DNA from: Massospora cicadina
Taxonomy: Eukaryota > Entomophthoromycota > Entomophthoromycetes > Entomophthorales > Entomophthoraceae
Assembly (NCBI GenBank): GCA_022478985.1
Contig: JAKSZP010005669.1
Location: 18,906-82,905 of the forward strand
Direction: 5' to 3'
Length of the DNA stretch: 64,000 nt
This document shows, one piece after another, positions 45,441-57,062 of the stretch; within the stretch, counting starts at the first letter, position 1, and every line of letters starts with the position of its first letter. A program made the position numbers and the translations under genes. The notes beneath the pieces are model-generated. The model had not been told where the DNA came from, made no database searches, and worked only from the letters and a program-made list of their open reading frames with translations.

Positions 45441-46667
45441 TCAGTGCACCGTCGAGTGGGGCAAAATTTTTTTTTTTTTGGTTGGGATAGGTCCTGAGTC
45501 AGTTTCAACCAGGGCTTGGGTGCAGCAATTGGGTGAAATCGAATCTCCCATTGGATCCTCGGATTGAGTGGCCCATTTGGCATGGGCCTCCCAATCTGAT
45601 TGGGTGATGGATTCCCAAGTTGCTTCTGCCACGAAGGTCTCCATGTCCTCCTGGCATTGTGAGTGAGGGATGGTGGTGGTGGCCTTGGCCACTTCCTTGG
45701 CCGCGGTCCTATGGGCCTGCTTGGCCTTCTTCCACTCCTGCGAGGAGATGGGCTTTACCAATAGGTAGCAGCCTTGTGCTCCCCACGGGAAAGCCTCCTT
45801 GGTGCTTGCGGTTGGTTCGTAGTGCGCCTCTCCGCTGGCCATGGCCACTGAGGGGTGCTCTTGGAATGTGACGCCCTCTCTGATGGGGCATGCATGCGCC
45901 TTATGGCTGAACGCGTCACAGTGGGTGCAAATGGGGGGCGCGCTGTCCACGGTTACCTGGAATGGGTGGGTGGTGTGCCCTGCGATGTCAATAAAGGTGG
46001 AGTGCGGGATCTGGGTTAGGTCCTTCGCGATCTCCTCGGTTGGGGTCAGAACTGCAATGGCTTTGCTGGTGCACAGGTGTGGCATCAGCGTGAAACGTTG
46101 CATTTTGAAAGATTGTATTTTGCCATATATGGCGAGACCATCTTTCAGGTGTTGCTCCAAAATGTCACGTTTTACCGTAGTAGGCAAAAAGTCAAACGTG
46201 AGGAAAATTTGGTTTGATTTTGTCCATCTGGTGCATTTAGTTTCGACGACCCATTGCCCTTCAGGGAGGTCAACCACTATGTGCACCGCTGCAGCCACGT
46301 CTGCTGCTATTTTGTTTTCGAAACCTAGGTCCAGCCAACCGCATGACATGGAGTGAGGTGCCACATACACCGCGGTCAGGAAAATTTTGTGTACATCTTC
46401 ACAAAATTTTTCCCATAGGGCCATTTTTTGGATGTCCAGATACACACGGACTCCAAATTCCACCGACAAAAGTGGCTGGGAATGTGGCGTGTTGATGTAC
46501 TGGTTGCATTGTGCTTGCCACGCAAGTATCTCCAGGGAAATTGTGACCGCCAGTTTTTTTAGATTTTTTTCTATTCTGCCAGATTCTCTGGGGCGTTTTT
46601 GAACTTTAGAGGCCGCGGGCATTCCGCCTGCTCCTCTTGCCTTGCTTGCCCAACTGCTCCCAGACAT
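45441..46667 (-). CDS. LINE-A3 ORF1, CCHC nucleic-acid-binding protein (long open frame)
   Basis: Uninterrupted 408-aa frame from MSGSSWASKARGAGG. Domain order: short basic N-terminus; a globular block (LEILAWQAQCNQYINTPHSQ, IYVAPHSM-like region, GWLDLGFENKIAADVAAAVH); a second block (IFLTFDFLPTTVKRDILEQH); a knuckle CTHCDAFSHKAHAC (C-x2-C-x4-H-x4-C) about residue 255; then a Lys/Ala-rich tail (KKAKQAHRTAAKEVAKAT). The frame ends at IPTKKKKILPHSTVH, right at a long T/A run (45,466-45,479). In LINE-A2 the homologous protein continues past this run for about 85 more residues in the other frame, so the stop here is probably a homopolymer frameshift. Forms the LINE RNP. Whether it is expressed is unknown. 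Confidence 0.8.
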   Translation of the reverse strand: MSGSSWASKARGAGGMPAASKVQKRPRESGRIEKNLKKLAVTISLEILAWQAQCNQYINTPHSQPLLSVEFGVRVYLDIQKMALWEKFCEDVHKIFLTAVYVAPHSMSCGWLDLGFENKIAADVAAAVHIVVDLPEGQWVVETKCTRWTKSNQIFLTFDFLPTTVKRDILEQHLKDGLAIYGKIQSFKMQRFTLMPHLCTSKAIAVLTPTEEIAKDLTQIPHSTFIDIAGHTTHPFQVTVDSAPPICTHCDAFSHKAHACPIREGVTFQEHPSVAMASGEAHYEPTASTKEAFPWGAQGCYLLVKPISSQEWKKAKQAHRTAAKEVAKATTTIPHSQCQEDMETFVAEATWESITQSDWEAHAKWATQSEDPMGDSISPNCCTQALVETDSGPIPTKKKKILPHSTVH

Positions 46668-46780
46668 GGGCGCAGACTAATCCCCTCTATGAGATTATCA
46701 AACTAGATTTAGTCTTGAATTGAATGGGTTGCAAAAGTGTTTGCAACGAGAAAGAAAAGTTTTTGGGAGAGGTTACTTCT

Positions 46781-48209
46781 GAATTCTTTAATAAGGGCAT
46801 CATTTATAGCCGTCCAGATAGTACATGTCTTGAAATATGGCATCATTATCTATCAAGTTTTTTCCATCCATACAGGCCTGAACTTGTTGACATTTCTGAC
46901 AATCAGTAGCCAGTTTTATTGCACCTTCATACACAAAAAGGTAAGACTGAATGGTTCTAGTTCTGTTCACATATGTATCTTTGAGCTGTGTTTAGAGTAT
47001 TCAACCAGTTCAGAGAACATGGATGGCCAGAGAATTTGGTCACTTGGACTCCGTGGGTTCCGTGGTACCTAAGTCAATATGAGGTATAGCCTTATTTAAT
47101 TGGCTACAAAATTTATCATATAGTCCTGATGAGTATTGTAGCAAACATTGACATGCGTAAGTGGGGACCTTGTGTCTAAAACCAATGGAGCGTTTCAATA
47201 TCAGCGAATTGAAGGGCCAATTAAGCGAAGAAATCTTGTTTAGATTCAATGGTTTGAAGCTTGTCGTTCATCCATTTGAGCTGATGATCCACTTGTACCT
47301 GAAAGTCAATTAGGTTTGCACTTGTGGCAGTCATCTGCGCATAATTGTTATATAAGAAGATAAAGATAAAAACTGCATCAAGATGATCCCCCATAATAAT
47401 CATCTTAGCTCCTCAGGCCACTATTATAGTTGTCACTCAAGAGCCTTAATTTGAGCTATGTGTTTCTTATTAAAGAAGGCCCAACTGGAGGATCAAATCC
47501 AGGAGGACCATGGGGTCCTTCAAACCCCGGAAAGCTTTATCCTCCTTACTTCCCACTAGGTCCAGTGTCTCCAGGAGGTCCTTTTTGAATAATTACTTCC
47601 TGAATCAGCGACATATAAGTTTGTTCAATAAACTACTGAATACGGGAAGCTAAGGCGGCTATTTGGGAATCAGTGGTTTGACAATTCTTAGAGCTGTGGT
47701 TGATGTGATATGGAAAAGCACTTTCCATTCGCTGGTCCATTTTGTTAGCTGAATGGATCATTCACTTAGAAAGTTCACCTTATAGGTACCAGATAACTTT
47801 AGTGTTGATCTGGCCAAAAAAATGAATTTCAATAATCTCTTACTGGTTATCCAAAAAGGCCTCACAATTATCTCGACCAAAGCTTGATGCGGTTTATACA
47901 ATTCAAGAAGCTGGGATGAATTTAATGAGACAGTCTGAGCTGTCATTGTATCTTCAAGTGGTGCAGCCAATATAACTGCGTTATATAATGTAAAGTGGGG
48001 TAAACAAAAAACCATAGGTAAGATTCTGTTTGGTCTACTCCTATTTCAGTGCCAGGAAGGTCAGGTGAGGAATATGTATGTGTCAAGTTACTAGCTATCC
48101 ATGCAGTGCGGATATGACTGGACCTTCTGCTAGAAGTAGTAGATTCAGACAGCAATGTGGTGACAGTGTCAGCGTCATCAACATACCTGAATTTAATAAA
48201 GCAAACCAT
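46781..48209 (-). pseudogene. Ty3-E gag remnant
   Basis: Minus-strand frames 48,209-47,943, 48,015-47,758, 47,403-47,221 and 47,249-47,040 follow in order. The piece at 47,403-47,221 is helical (LIDFQVQVDHQLKWMNDKLQ). The piece at 47,249-47,040 contains CQCLLQYSSGLYDKFCSQLN. Position between the 5' leader and the LINE-A3 insertion site, with protease and RT further along the same strand, makes gag the natural reading. No knuckle was recognised. Confidence 0.5.
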
Positions 48210-48299
48210 CCAGAGCGGAGATAGTCAGGGTAATGGTTGCATTAAATTAAAGCTCTCAGCTGTGAGGTAGAGGTGTATCTGGATTATTGGTAATGACCC

Positions 48300-48624
48300 A
48301 TAGGGTCAGGCCCAAGTTCTTCTCCATGTTAGAAGGGATGTTGTTGCTGGAATTGTTCATCTAGAAGATAAGTATTCACCAGGTAGCCTTAGAAGGATCA
48401 GGCAGGGAGAACCAGTTTTAGGGTTTTATGAATTTATTTGAAAGCTAGAACTATGAAGGCTACTTGATTATTAGTTGAATGTAGCTCCAATGGGAATCTC
48501 TTAGGGCTGATGTGCTCCTAAGGCAATCTATTAATAGAAAAATATTGTTAAGGTTACTCTGTTTGCTATGAACAAGCAAGATCTCTGTAAAAACAGGTAG
48601 GAAAATTTTTAAAATATCTAGAGA
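48300..48624. repeat. Repeat shared with 33,700-33,999, probable Ty3-E leader/LTR piece
   Basis: Contains attagttgaatgtagctcc and gatctctgtaaaaaca, matching the 33,830-33,999 copy over about 170 bp and more weakly beyond. It is cut off by the left edge of Ty3-F at 48625, so Ty3-F probably inserted here. Confidence 0.55.
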
Positions 48625-49214
48625 TGTTATAATTTCAGCAGAATCGTTGAGATAAACCTTAAGGTTTTTGCGCAGGGTCAAACCCACTGAGCATTTCATG
48701 GATGATATGGAAATCATTGACCCATGAGACAAATTTAAAGATTATAATAAAATATTAAGCAATCGCTTCAGCAACACTACTTTAGTTTTTTTAGTACTAG
48801 ATGGTAGCAACACTACTTTATTTATATAATAAAACAGCATATTTCTTCTGCTCCGCTCAATTCTTTTTACTATCAATCCTACTCCTTCAATCATCTCATC
48901 TCGCTCATATCTCAGCAACTTTGGATGACACTGCTCTCCCAGCTTAGACTATTCAGTTTTGCTGTACTCATTGGCTTCAACCAAATATTATATTCTTAAA
49001 TTCTCTATCGCCTTTGTTTGAAGCAATCTATTAAATATTCATTAAATGTCAACATCACTTTATTTGGAATCGTTCCAATGATAACTCTTTCAAATCCAAT
49101 ATTGCTTCATCTTAAGGCGCTCAATAATCGTACTCTATATTCATCATCAGCGGATTCTAGCCAATCTGCCATGGCTTTTTGGGCTTATTACTCAGTCATA
49201 TTAGAATCTTAACA
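48625..49214 (-). repeat. Left (3') LTR of Ty3-F
   Basis: 590-bp direct repeat of 54576-55071 plus 56,998-57,062. Confidence 0.85.
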
Positions 49215-52200
49215 TTATCCCCCTTAACTGGATGATAGAACTCATATTGCTTATACGCCCAGAGGAACTTTGCATACACTTGGTTAATAATCTGACCGCT
49301 CACAGAGTCCTTAATAGTTTTAGTCGTTAACACCCATTTTCTCAATAACTTCAAATGGACCAATCCAGATACTGGCCAATTTGTGTTTCTGTATGAACCC
49401 ATGTTGATCATGGAATAGAAGTATGTTCCCATCTTTGAACTAACTAGCTTACTACGCTGTATCTGATTGACAGCCTGATTCTTTATCTTCTTGGCTAAGC
49501 TGAATAAATACACTTTGGTTTGCAATTTAATTAGCGTGTCAGCTAGAGTCATCAAATAATTATGTGGGTCCATTCCGCCAGTATCTTCTATGCAGGCATA
49601 GAGCAGCGCCAGAAGAGCAGGGTGTTGTCCATACAATAATTAAAAGGGGCTCTTACCCTATGGCGTAATGATAGCTGATGTTATATGAAGATGGCGGTGG
49701 ACAGGAGGGAACTCAAGTCTGAAGGTTGATCCACTACCAATTTACAGAATATATTCACTAAAGTCCCATTCACTCGCTCAAACATCCCATTAGACTCAGG
49801 TGGTATGGGGTCATTAGATCCCCACAGATGGCCATAAGCTCATTCAGCTTCAGAAGGATATGAGAAGTGAGGTTAGTTATGTTATTGGTAAGAAGGAACT
49901 GAGGGCAGCATTTCACTTGATAATAAATTCCATTATGAACTTGGCCACTGTGACCGCCCCCAGATATCATATCGCCCTTGCTTCAACCTACCTGGTCAAG
50001 TGGTCAATTGCCACCAGAATGTACTTGGCCCAGTTAGCTCCCATTGGCAGAGGGTTGATGACATCAAGGAAAACCATATGCCAAGCAAAGTGCAGTTTTA
50101 CTAACCGGTATGAGGTCTTCTGGTAGAATGGTTTTCCACTTGGCACTGGTGAATGCAGGAGATAGTCTTAAGCACATCAAGTTTCATGCTTTTCCATTAA
50201 TACAAGGCTGCAATAATTTATTGTTTTTCGCACGCCACCATGCTGACTGCCTTATGTGTGCTCATAATAATAACATGCTATGCTGAGGGTCACAGGAAGT
50301 TCACCATAGAATCGCCAATATGCTTGTACAACACCCCTATTCCACTGGAAAATATTGGCTCACATTTCAATTAGCGTCTTTATCACTTGTGGCAATTCAT
50401 TGTCACATTGGCCGCTGAGCATTTAATTGTACATTGAATTACTGAGATCCACCATAACTAAAATTGTTACTAATCTCAATAAGCAGTCTGAATTCTGGTG
50501 CTTGGCTCCAGGTCAGTGAAGAACCTAAAATTGTGAGCCTGCAGTTTAAGGGCCCATTGGGGTAGACGCCCCTCAGGCTCTTTAGGGTTCTGCAACCAGC
50601 GTAACGAGGCATGATCTGTAACAACTTTGAACTTGACTCCATGAAAATATATCCTGAATTGCTTATAAAGTGTAGATCACTAAGCACTCCTTCTCAGTCA
50701 TAGTGTAATTGTGCTCATGACAGTTCAAGCTAAAACTGCAGTATGCAACTGGGTGCTCCTTCCTTCATCATCTTTCTGGGACAGAACTTCCCTAACAGCG
50801 GAAAGGGACGTATCCATCTGTACTATAAAATTCCTTTCAAAGTTTGGATAGCATAGCACCAGCGCATTGATCAATGCCATCTGAAGTGTATCAAAGTAGT
50901 GTTGATGGCTTTCCATCCATTCAAACACAACATCCTTCTTTAGCAACTCAAACACTGGACCTCCAATACAGCTAAATTTTGGTATAAAGCGGCGGTAGTA
51001 GCTGACCATTCCCAAAATACCTGGATGTCACGCTTACTGGTGGGTGTAGTCATCTTTTAGATAGCTTCCACCTTGGCAGGTTGAGGTTTCACCCTGTCGC
51101 ATCTACTACAAACCTAAGGTACTCCAGCTGGTCCTTGAAGAAGTGGAATTTCCGGGGCTTGATCTTGATGTTGGCCTCAGCCAGACACCATAATACCTCC
51201 TCCAAATGGTTAAAGTGCTCGGAAAATGTGTGAGAAATAAATTGATGTTGTTGAGGTACATGAGGATGTATGACAGCTTCAGGTTGCCGAGAATAATATT
51301 ATGAAATGCTAAAAATGTAGCTGGGACATTACATAGCTCTTGAGGCATACAGGTTGTTTGGAAAACCCCTTTGATGTGATTACGGTGCACAACTCCTGTG
51401 CCACTGCAGGCAACTCAAATTTTCCGGTAGCCCAAAATAAAGTACATTGTTAAGAAGTAATGGGCTCTGCCTAACCAATCCAGAGCATCATTGATCCGCG
51501 GCAAGGGGTATGAGTCCTTTTTGGTGATGCTGTTAAGCTTCTGGTAGTATATTACTACTCAGTTGGTGCTGTCTTTCTTCTTTATAACAAGATTGAGTGA
51601 AGCTCACGGACTATTTGATGGTTCAAGCATCCCTTGCTCCAGCAGCTTCGCAGTTTCTTCAGTTACTACTTCCTCAGCTGCCTTCATTTGCGGATCAGCT
51701 GCGACATGATGGGGGGATGATCTCCAGTGTCCAATTGATGGACCACCCCCTGAGTTTACCCTAAATTGTGGTCATTGACGGCACAAACCTCCTTATATTA
51801 TAAAATAAAGATATCGCCTGATCCTTCTGTTCTTCTATTAAACTGACTAAGTTTTTGCGTGGAACCACAGTCATTATGCTGGGATGTGAATTGATTAGTA
51901 AACCAGATTCACCCATTGACTTAAACTCGTGAGCCTGAAGGACCTCCTCAACAGGGGTCAAATGTAAATTTGTCACTATTTGTGTCAGTGAATTTGCAAA
52001 GGTTCCATTTGTAGATTCGCAAGTAGAGCCTTGATCTCCCTTGACCTGGTAGTTCAATGCCTAGAGCCATGTGCAGATCAAGCCGTGATTGCTGTAAGGA
52101 CCAATAACTTCCCCATAGAGCCAAGCTAGTACTTCTACCTCCAACTCAGTGCTTACTATTACTTGATGACCAGAGGAAATGGATATAGGGCCAGCCGCTC

Positions 52201-52700
52201 AGAGTGGCAATCCTTAACATTTGTATATCTGCTGGTGGAGGGCCCAGGTCTTCCTCTTTAGTTAATGGTAATGCACTGGAATTAGACCGTCACTATAGGC
52301 GAGGTGACTTGTCCCATATGCACTGGATCCTTCAGAACTCCACTTGAGGTAAAATAAATTGGTATCCACAGCCCCATAATTTTGAACATCTCTTCTGCCA
52401 TTTCAACGACAGCACAAGGTGTCATATAAACGCAGTTCCAATTAGCAGGTTGCAACAGATGTTTGGTAGCACTATCGCTGGAGCTACAATGACAATTGAA
52501 CCAAACTGTAAGGGAAACGCACTATACGCTCCCTCTGAGATTCTGCTCTCAGCTCCAGCAGTCCCATACACATTTGATGATCTACATCAGGTTTCATTGT
52601 CAGCTTTGATACCAACTTAGTGGAAACTATGTTGACTAGGGCGCCGTATCTATTATATCATGAACTTGGGTTTTGGCTACAACGATGTCACAGTATGTAC
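49215..52700 (-). pseudogene. Ty3-F pol remnant (protease, RT, RNase H, integrase)
   Basis: Right to left. Protease relic at 52,660-52,480 (HDIIDTAP, then LVSKLTMKPDVDHQM; DTG became DTA). 52,057-51,761 is linker. RT at 51,650-51,100, with KLNSITKKDSYPLPRIND then, after frame changes, MHRNHIKGVFQTTCMPQELC and the active site decayed from YxDDI to YLNNINLF. RNase H is at 51,015-50,725 (SYYRRFIPKFSCIGGPVFEL; FIVQMDTSLSAVREVLSQKD) and 50,690-50,440. Integrase core relics lie around 50,150-49,700, and the integrase C-terminal region is 49,636-49,215 (MYGQHPALLALLYAC). Catalytic residues are lost in both protease and RT. Confidence 0.8.
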
Positions 52701-54575
52701 AACCAGAATAAGAAGAATTTTGACTGTCTAATTAAGTGAACATATAACGGATCTCTTTTTTCCCAAGGAATCTCATTATCCCCTCGCCAACTTTGGGGTA
52801 TTCTTTGATGATAGCGTCTATTGTAAGGGTGACGTTTACACCTTTCAGGGAAGGTGCATCTGAGGGTGGTTCCAGCTTGTCATAAGAAGCTTGGTCAAAC
52901 ATTTAACAGGCATATGGCTTCAGTTGCAGCCAGAGATCCTTCTTCCACCATGTCCTTGGCCTGCTCTTGGGTCAATATATTCACCCCTCCAACCAGCTGC
53001 TGATATAGAAATGTGTCATTGTACTGAGGGACATCCAGAAAATGTTTATTAATGGTTCAAGTGGGACGTTTGGGTTAGGATAGCGGAGGTAGAGAGTACC
53101 ATCTCTACTTTGCTCTGACTATTCCCTGGTAGTAATGGTCCTGCTGTAAATAATGGACCCACCAATTGTGGCAACCTTGTTTCAGGTGCCCAGGGCGACC
53201 ACATTCAAAATTATACCCAGTAGGGCCTATTTTTTAGCACTAGTGGTGCCCAACCCAAAAGGGGGAGCCGCCATGCATCTTTATTTGCAAATGGGCCAAA
53301 CAAAGGGATTGTTAGAAATAAAAATTCCTAATATGTCACTTCAGCTAACAACCTAGGAAGCCATATCAGAAGGGGAGGAGACTTTGACGAACTTTTTTCA
53401 GAGTCCACTTTAGCTTGTGGACCCTGGCAGACAGCATTGGATTCGGAGCATCAGCGATATGGGGCATAAGGAGATATAGTTGTGAGTTTTCTTCATTTAT
53501 GAGGCCAGCGGTGTCCATCGCCTCAACATATTGAGCAAGTTGATGCTCAGAGAAAGTGATGTGAGCTGGTACACAAGTGAAAAACTTGATGCGCCGGCGA
53601 GTTTCAGAATAATTGAGACCCCATAGGGCCTACGCCCATGATTATTGTAAGATGGCCCTGCCAAAAATTGGACTGTAGGTGATTGGCATAAACAGGTTCA
53701 GGTCAATAGGATGACTGTCGACGGCCGGCATAATTAGACCCAGGTTGGTATTTTGGGCTATTGAAAATAAGCAGGTCTAGGATGGAAGTTATACTGCCGG
53801 GGGTAACTCAGCAGAATCTGAATTGGATGAGAGAATTCCCCCAAATAAGAAGGTCAGGCAACTGTGGCGGTATGTTTCCACTCCATATTTATGGGATGGA
53901 ATGTAGCGGATAAATAGCGCAAAAATGAACAATTTTGAGCAGAGGCACGTCATTGTCTAATATCAGGGTCATGATGTTATAAAGCTTGCAGTATGGCTTT
54001 ACTGTGGAGGTCATCGCAATGCACATATCATATTTGAATAAGGTCCCTGCCCCAATTAACACATGGGATCACGCCATGAATTGATCAGCAAACGCAGTGA
54101 GGTCTCATTACACTGCAACCCAATGGTTAAGAACTCAGCCTTTTGCTACAACATCTTTGTAGTTCCTCCAAACAACTGCACCATAGTAGCCTTCACTTCA
54201 AAGTATGTAACGGAACTGTTTGTAAGATAGCAGGTGACTTGGTCGGCACTTCCAAAATTCAAGGTGGGCATTAACAGTTTAGCTTTACACCAATCTGAGG
54301 CTCCTTCCGTTGCAAACTCCAATTGCTTGAAGAACCCATGAATATTCCCATTGTGATCAAATGGAGGCAGCTTATCAAGACATACCTCCTGAAAAAGATC
54401 ATCTTGCCTTTTGAGCACTGCGTCAGAATGTTTAAATTTCTTCATAATTGGTTGGCACAGTGTGAGAGGAGATTCCCTGTTAGTGCCACCTGATGCGACA
54501 TAGCCAACGCCTGGATCATTTTATATATTTTTATATTTTTGGTGTTGATCAATGGGTCCCTGTAGTGAGCACCAC
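52701..54575 (-). pseudogene. Ty3-F gag region remnant
   Basis: 54,445-54,146 encodes a capsid-like helical piece (LPPFDHNGNIHGFFKQLEFA, ASDWCKAKLLMPTLNFG), typical in spacing of gag capsid N-lobes. The rest (54,145-52,700) is without a continuous frame. The small plus-strand frame at 53,153-53,356 is not supported. Confidence 0.6.
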
Positions 54576-55071
54576 TGTAATTATTTCAGTGGATCATTGA
54601 GATATGACGTAAGGGTTTTGCGCAGGGTCAAACCCACTGAGCAATGGATGGACAATATGGAGATCATTGACCCAAGAGACAAATTGTAAAGATTATAATA
54701 AAATATGAAGCAATCGCTTCTGACACACTACTTTATTTATTTAATATAAAACCACAGGCTTCTTCTGCTCCGCTCACTTCTTCCTATTAACAATCCTCCT
54801 CCTTCAATCGTCTCATCTCGCTTATATCTCAGAGACTTTAGTTGATATCACTCTCCCATCTTAGACTATTTTTGTTCCACCATATTCTTATTGGCTTTGA
54901 CCAAGTATAGTATTCTTAAATTCTCTATGATCTTTGTTTAAAGTGATCTACTAGGTATTTATCAAATGTTGACATCACATTATTTGGAGTCAATCTAATA
55001 ATAACTCTTTCCAATCCAATATTGGTTCATCCTAAGGCGCTCAAATATTTGTACTCTATAATTATGCATTT

Positions 55072-56979
55072 ATTTGAGGTATGCCGACCAGGGGATGGAC
55101 ATTACTGAAACTAAAACTAGACTAAAAACGTAACTATTTTGGTTCAGACAAAACGCCCAAATGAGCGGATTGTTTTAACACTTCGAGCAAACAACTAACC
55201 AGGTGGGCAGTGGAAACCGCTTATCCCTCCATGAAGGAAGGGGAGGGGGATTGGGGGCTTATCTTTGGCAGCAGCTTCTTCCTCCCAAAGTAGAGTGCAT
55301 GTCAAGGCAGACAGTAAGGGCGTTAAATCTGTGGCATGTGGTTCGATATTACTAATTATTAGTATTTCATGGAAATTGCCAGATAGGTAAATGTCATCGA
55401 TATATTTGGTTAAAGCTTTTTCAGCTTTAATGCGGGCATCCAAGAGTTTAACGAACATGGCAATGTTGGTTCAGGTAATTTTTGCTTTTGGGTTCTGTGC
55501 TATAGTTGCCACATTCTGGATAGCATCGTTAACATTTTTATAAAACTGTTTTACTGTTATTTTACTCATTTGAGTAAGACTTTTAGGATAACAGGATGTG
55601 AAATTCCTCCTGAGAGCATCGCCACTGATTTGGCGACAGCTTTGCAAAGGGGATGACAATCTGGTGTTACAGCTGCTTTGACTGTAAGCTGGTGATCACT
55701 GCGAAATGATTCAGCGTTTGACTGTGGGGTATATAGTTGAGGGGGGTATTTAGCGTCCCATTCTGCATTAATAAACCGCTCAATCTTCAGAGATGGTTCT
55801 TCAATAAACACACCTGATTCATCAATTTTAAGCAATAAATCTCATGGGTTTAGTTGAATTAGATTGGGGAATCAGCGTACAGTTGAGGTTTGATTGATTT
55901 GTTTGAGGAAGCATGGAATCAAACTGGGATCCAATCCAATGCTTAATTGGAGGAATCATTTGTGGCATTGGGGCGAGGAGGAGGCTGATTGGTGGCTGCA
56001 GGTGCAGCTGTAGCTTCCAGTTTTGGGGGTGGGGGAGGTAGGATTGTGCTCCATACTGGAACTTGTACAGGGTGGGTGGCAGATTGGAGGTTGGCAGACG
56101 AGTCATCTGATCCATTGGAAGTGGCTAAGGAGGGGCACTTGCGTTTTGAGTGGTCCAACTTGAAACATGATGGACAGATCGTCCACCCGCCCTTGACATG
56201 GGCTCAAAGTGGATGGTCAGGTGCTGAAGGAATAATGGTGCAAGGGGGAATCAACACTGTGATTTTATTAAATTAGGGGCTCATCGTGACATATGCCTGA
56301 GGCCAAGCAAGTCGTGTGGCCCCATTTGGGACCACAAATTGTAAGATGGGGTTGGAGCCATAGGCTGCCAAACTGTCCATCAGCTCCTGGTGGAGCACTT
56401 CAGGGGGAGGTGGGTGGGCAAAACAGCAAACTGGACCATCAAAGTGGTGTCTGCTGGGAGCCAGGTCCAAGTTGTGGGGAGAGGGGTGCCCTGGAATACC
56501 AGGGGCACAGTTGCATCAGTGGCCGCGTCAACTTTGCATGTGAAGCCTAGGTCAAAACACCCCTTGTAGGGGCGGAAATCTATAAATTTGGCGGGTTTCA
56601 TCACCGCCTGTGCCATTTCAATAATGGCTTGGTCATGGTATTGGAGTAGTTTCTTATATTTGACCCTTAGGCTGTGGTGCATGTTGCTCCGGGGGAGCAC
56701 CAGGATAGAGAGGTACCACTTGGGTACAAGCAAGGTGGGCGTCGAGGTCCTTGGGAGGAACAAATTATACCATAGGTTTAGAATGACTGGTGAACCAGTC
56801 CTAGCGCGTTTTCCTGCCAGACAAAAAACGATAAGGGGAATTTTGCTGCTGCCCCATGCTGGAGCAGCTGGCGGAGAATCTGAGGACATTAGAGCAAAAC
56901 TACAATGGGCGATTTGAATTTGCTTTATTAATTTATGTAATTTTGCTTGTTAAGTTATGCCAAGCGGAAAGAGAGTTTG
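55072..56979 (-). mobile_element. Half-LINE H3: ORF1-only non-LTR element in the Ty3-F LTR
   Basis: About 1.91 kb. Target duplication actctataat(t)at(g)cattt at 55053-55071 and 56980-56997, with two small differences. The 3' end on the left reads atttgaggtatgccgaccag then gggatggacattactg on the plus strand; the 5' end on the minus strand is aaactctctttccgcttggc. Same subfamily as H1. Confidence 0.88.
55195..56889 (-). pseudogene. H3 ORF1-like CCHC protein with C-terminal domain, frameshifted
   Basis: Start MSSDSPPAAPAWGSS at 56,889, with the conserved block (LRVKYKKLLQYHDQAIIEMA, FIDFRPYKGCFDLGF, LPADTTLMVQF) to 56,380. 56,470-56,273 carries VPNGATRLAWPQAYVTMSP. The knuckle CPSCFKLDHSKRKC around 56,160-56,130 is complete. 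55,835-55,566 gives SGVFIEEPSLKIERFINAEW. The C-terminal domain is at 55,660-55,195 (KNVNDAIQNVATIAQNPKAK; LLDARIKAEKALTKYIDDIY), ending GFHCPPG. Compared with H2, the C-terminal domain keeps its spacing and its xNVATxAxxNPxAKIT core despite strong divergence. Confidence 0.82.
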
Positions 56980-57062
56980 ACTCTATAATAATCATTTGCA
57001 GGTTCTAGTCAATTCATCATGGCTTTTTGGGATAATTATCCAGTCATATCATAATCTCAACA

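Larger units (their letters stand above)
41480..46764 (-). mobile_element. LINE-A copy 3, full-length non-LTR retrotransposon
   Basis: About 5.29 kb on the minus strand with a perfect 16-bp target duplication gggagaggttacttct (41464-41479 and 46765-46780). The 3' end at left is a short taaatctaaattta tail; the 5' end matches copies 1 and 2. Same architecture as LINE-A2 and very similar in sequence. Inserted in the gag region of Ty3-E, 75 bp from H2. Judged by ORF1 integrity, it is the youngest or best-preserved LINE here. Confidence 0.95.
36242..48624 (-). mobile_element. Ty3-E, gypsy element in pieces (minus strand), host of H2 and LINE-A3
   Basis: Continuous element if 39471-41388 (H2 plus one duplication) and 41480-46780 (LINE-A3 plus one duplication) are removed. 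The remaining segments are 36242-39470, 41389-41479 and 46781-48624. Right to left it holds leader/LTR-like repeat, gag, protease, RT and the start of integrase, then breaks inside the integrase core at 36242. Its RT (SPWASPLLVRKNYGGHQVVM, then DLASEYWQIELAPEDREKYA) differs in style from the chromodomain elements Ty3-A to Ty3-D, so it is a separate gypsy lineage. The LTR boundaries could not be fixed. Confidence 0.75.
48625..57062 (-). mobile_element. Ty3-F, gypsy element (minus strand) hosting half-LINE H3
   Basis: LTRs 48625-49214 (590 bp) and 54576-57062 (about 560 bp once H3 and one duplication are removed). Both begin TGT(t/a)at..ttcag and end ..ctcaaca / cttaaca, and share gcgcagggtcaaacccactg and catggctttttggg landmarks. 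Flanks agaga and agtaa match in only 3 of 5 positions. The internal 5.36 kb has gag, protease, RT, RNase H and integrase remnants; I saw no chromodomain. RT style (QKLNSITKKDSYPLPRINDA) puts it nearer Ty3-E than the chromodomain elements. Confidence 0.85.
54576..57062 (-). repeat. Right (5') LTR of Ty3-F, split by H3
   Basis: Segments 54576-55071 and 56,998-57,062 rejoin to match the left LTR at 48625-49214; the cut is at the H3 target site. Confidence 0.82.
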
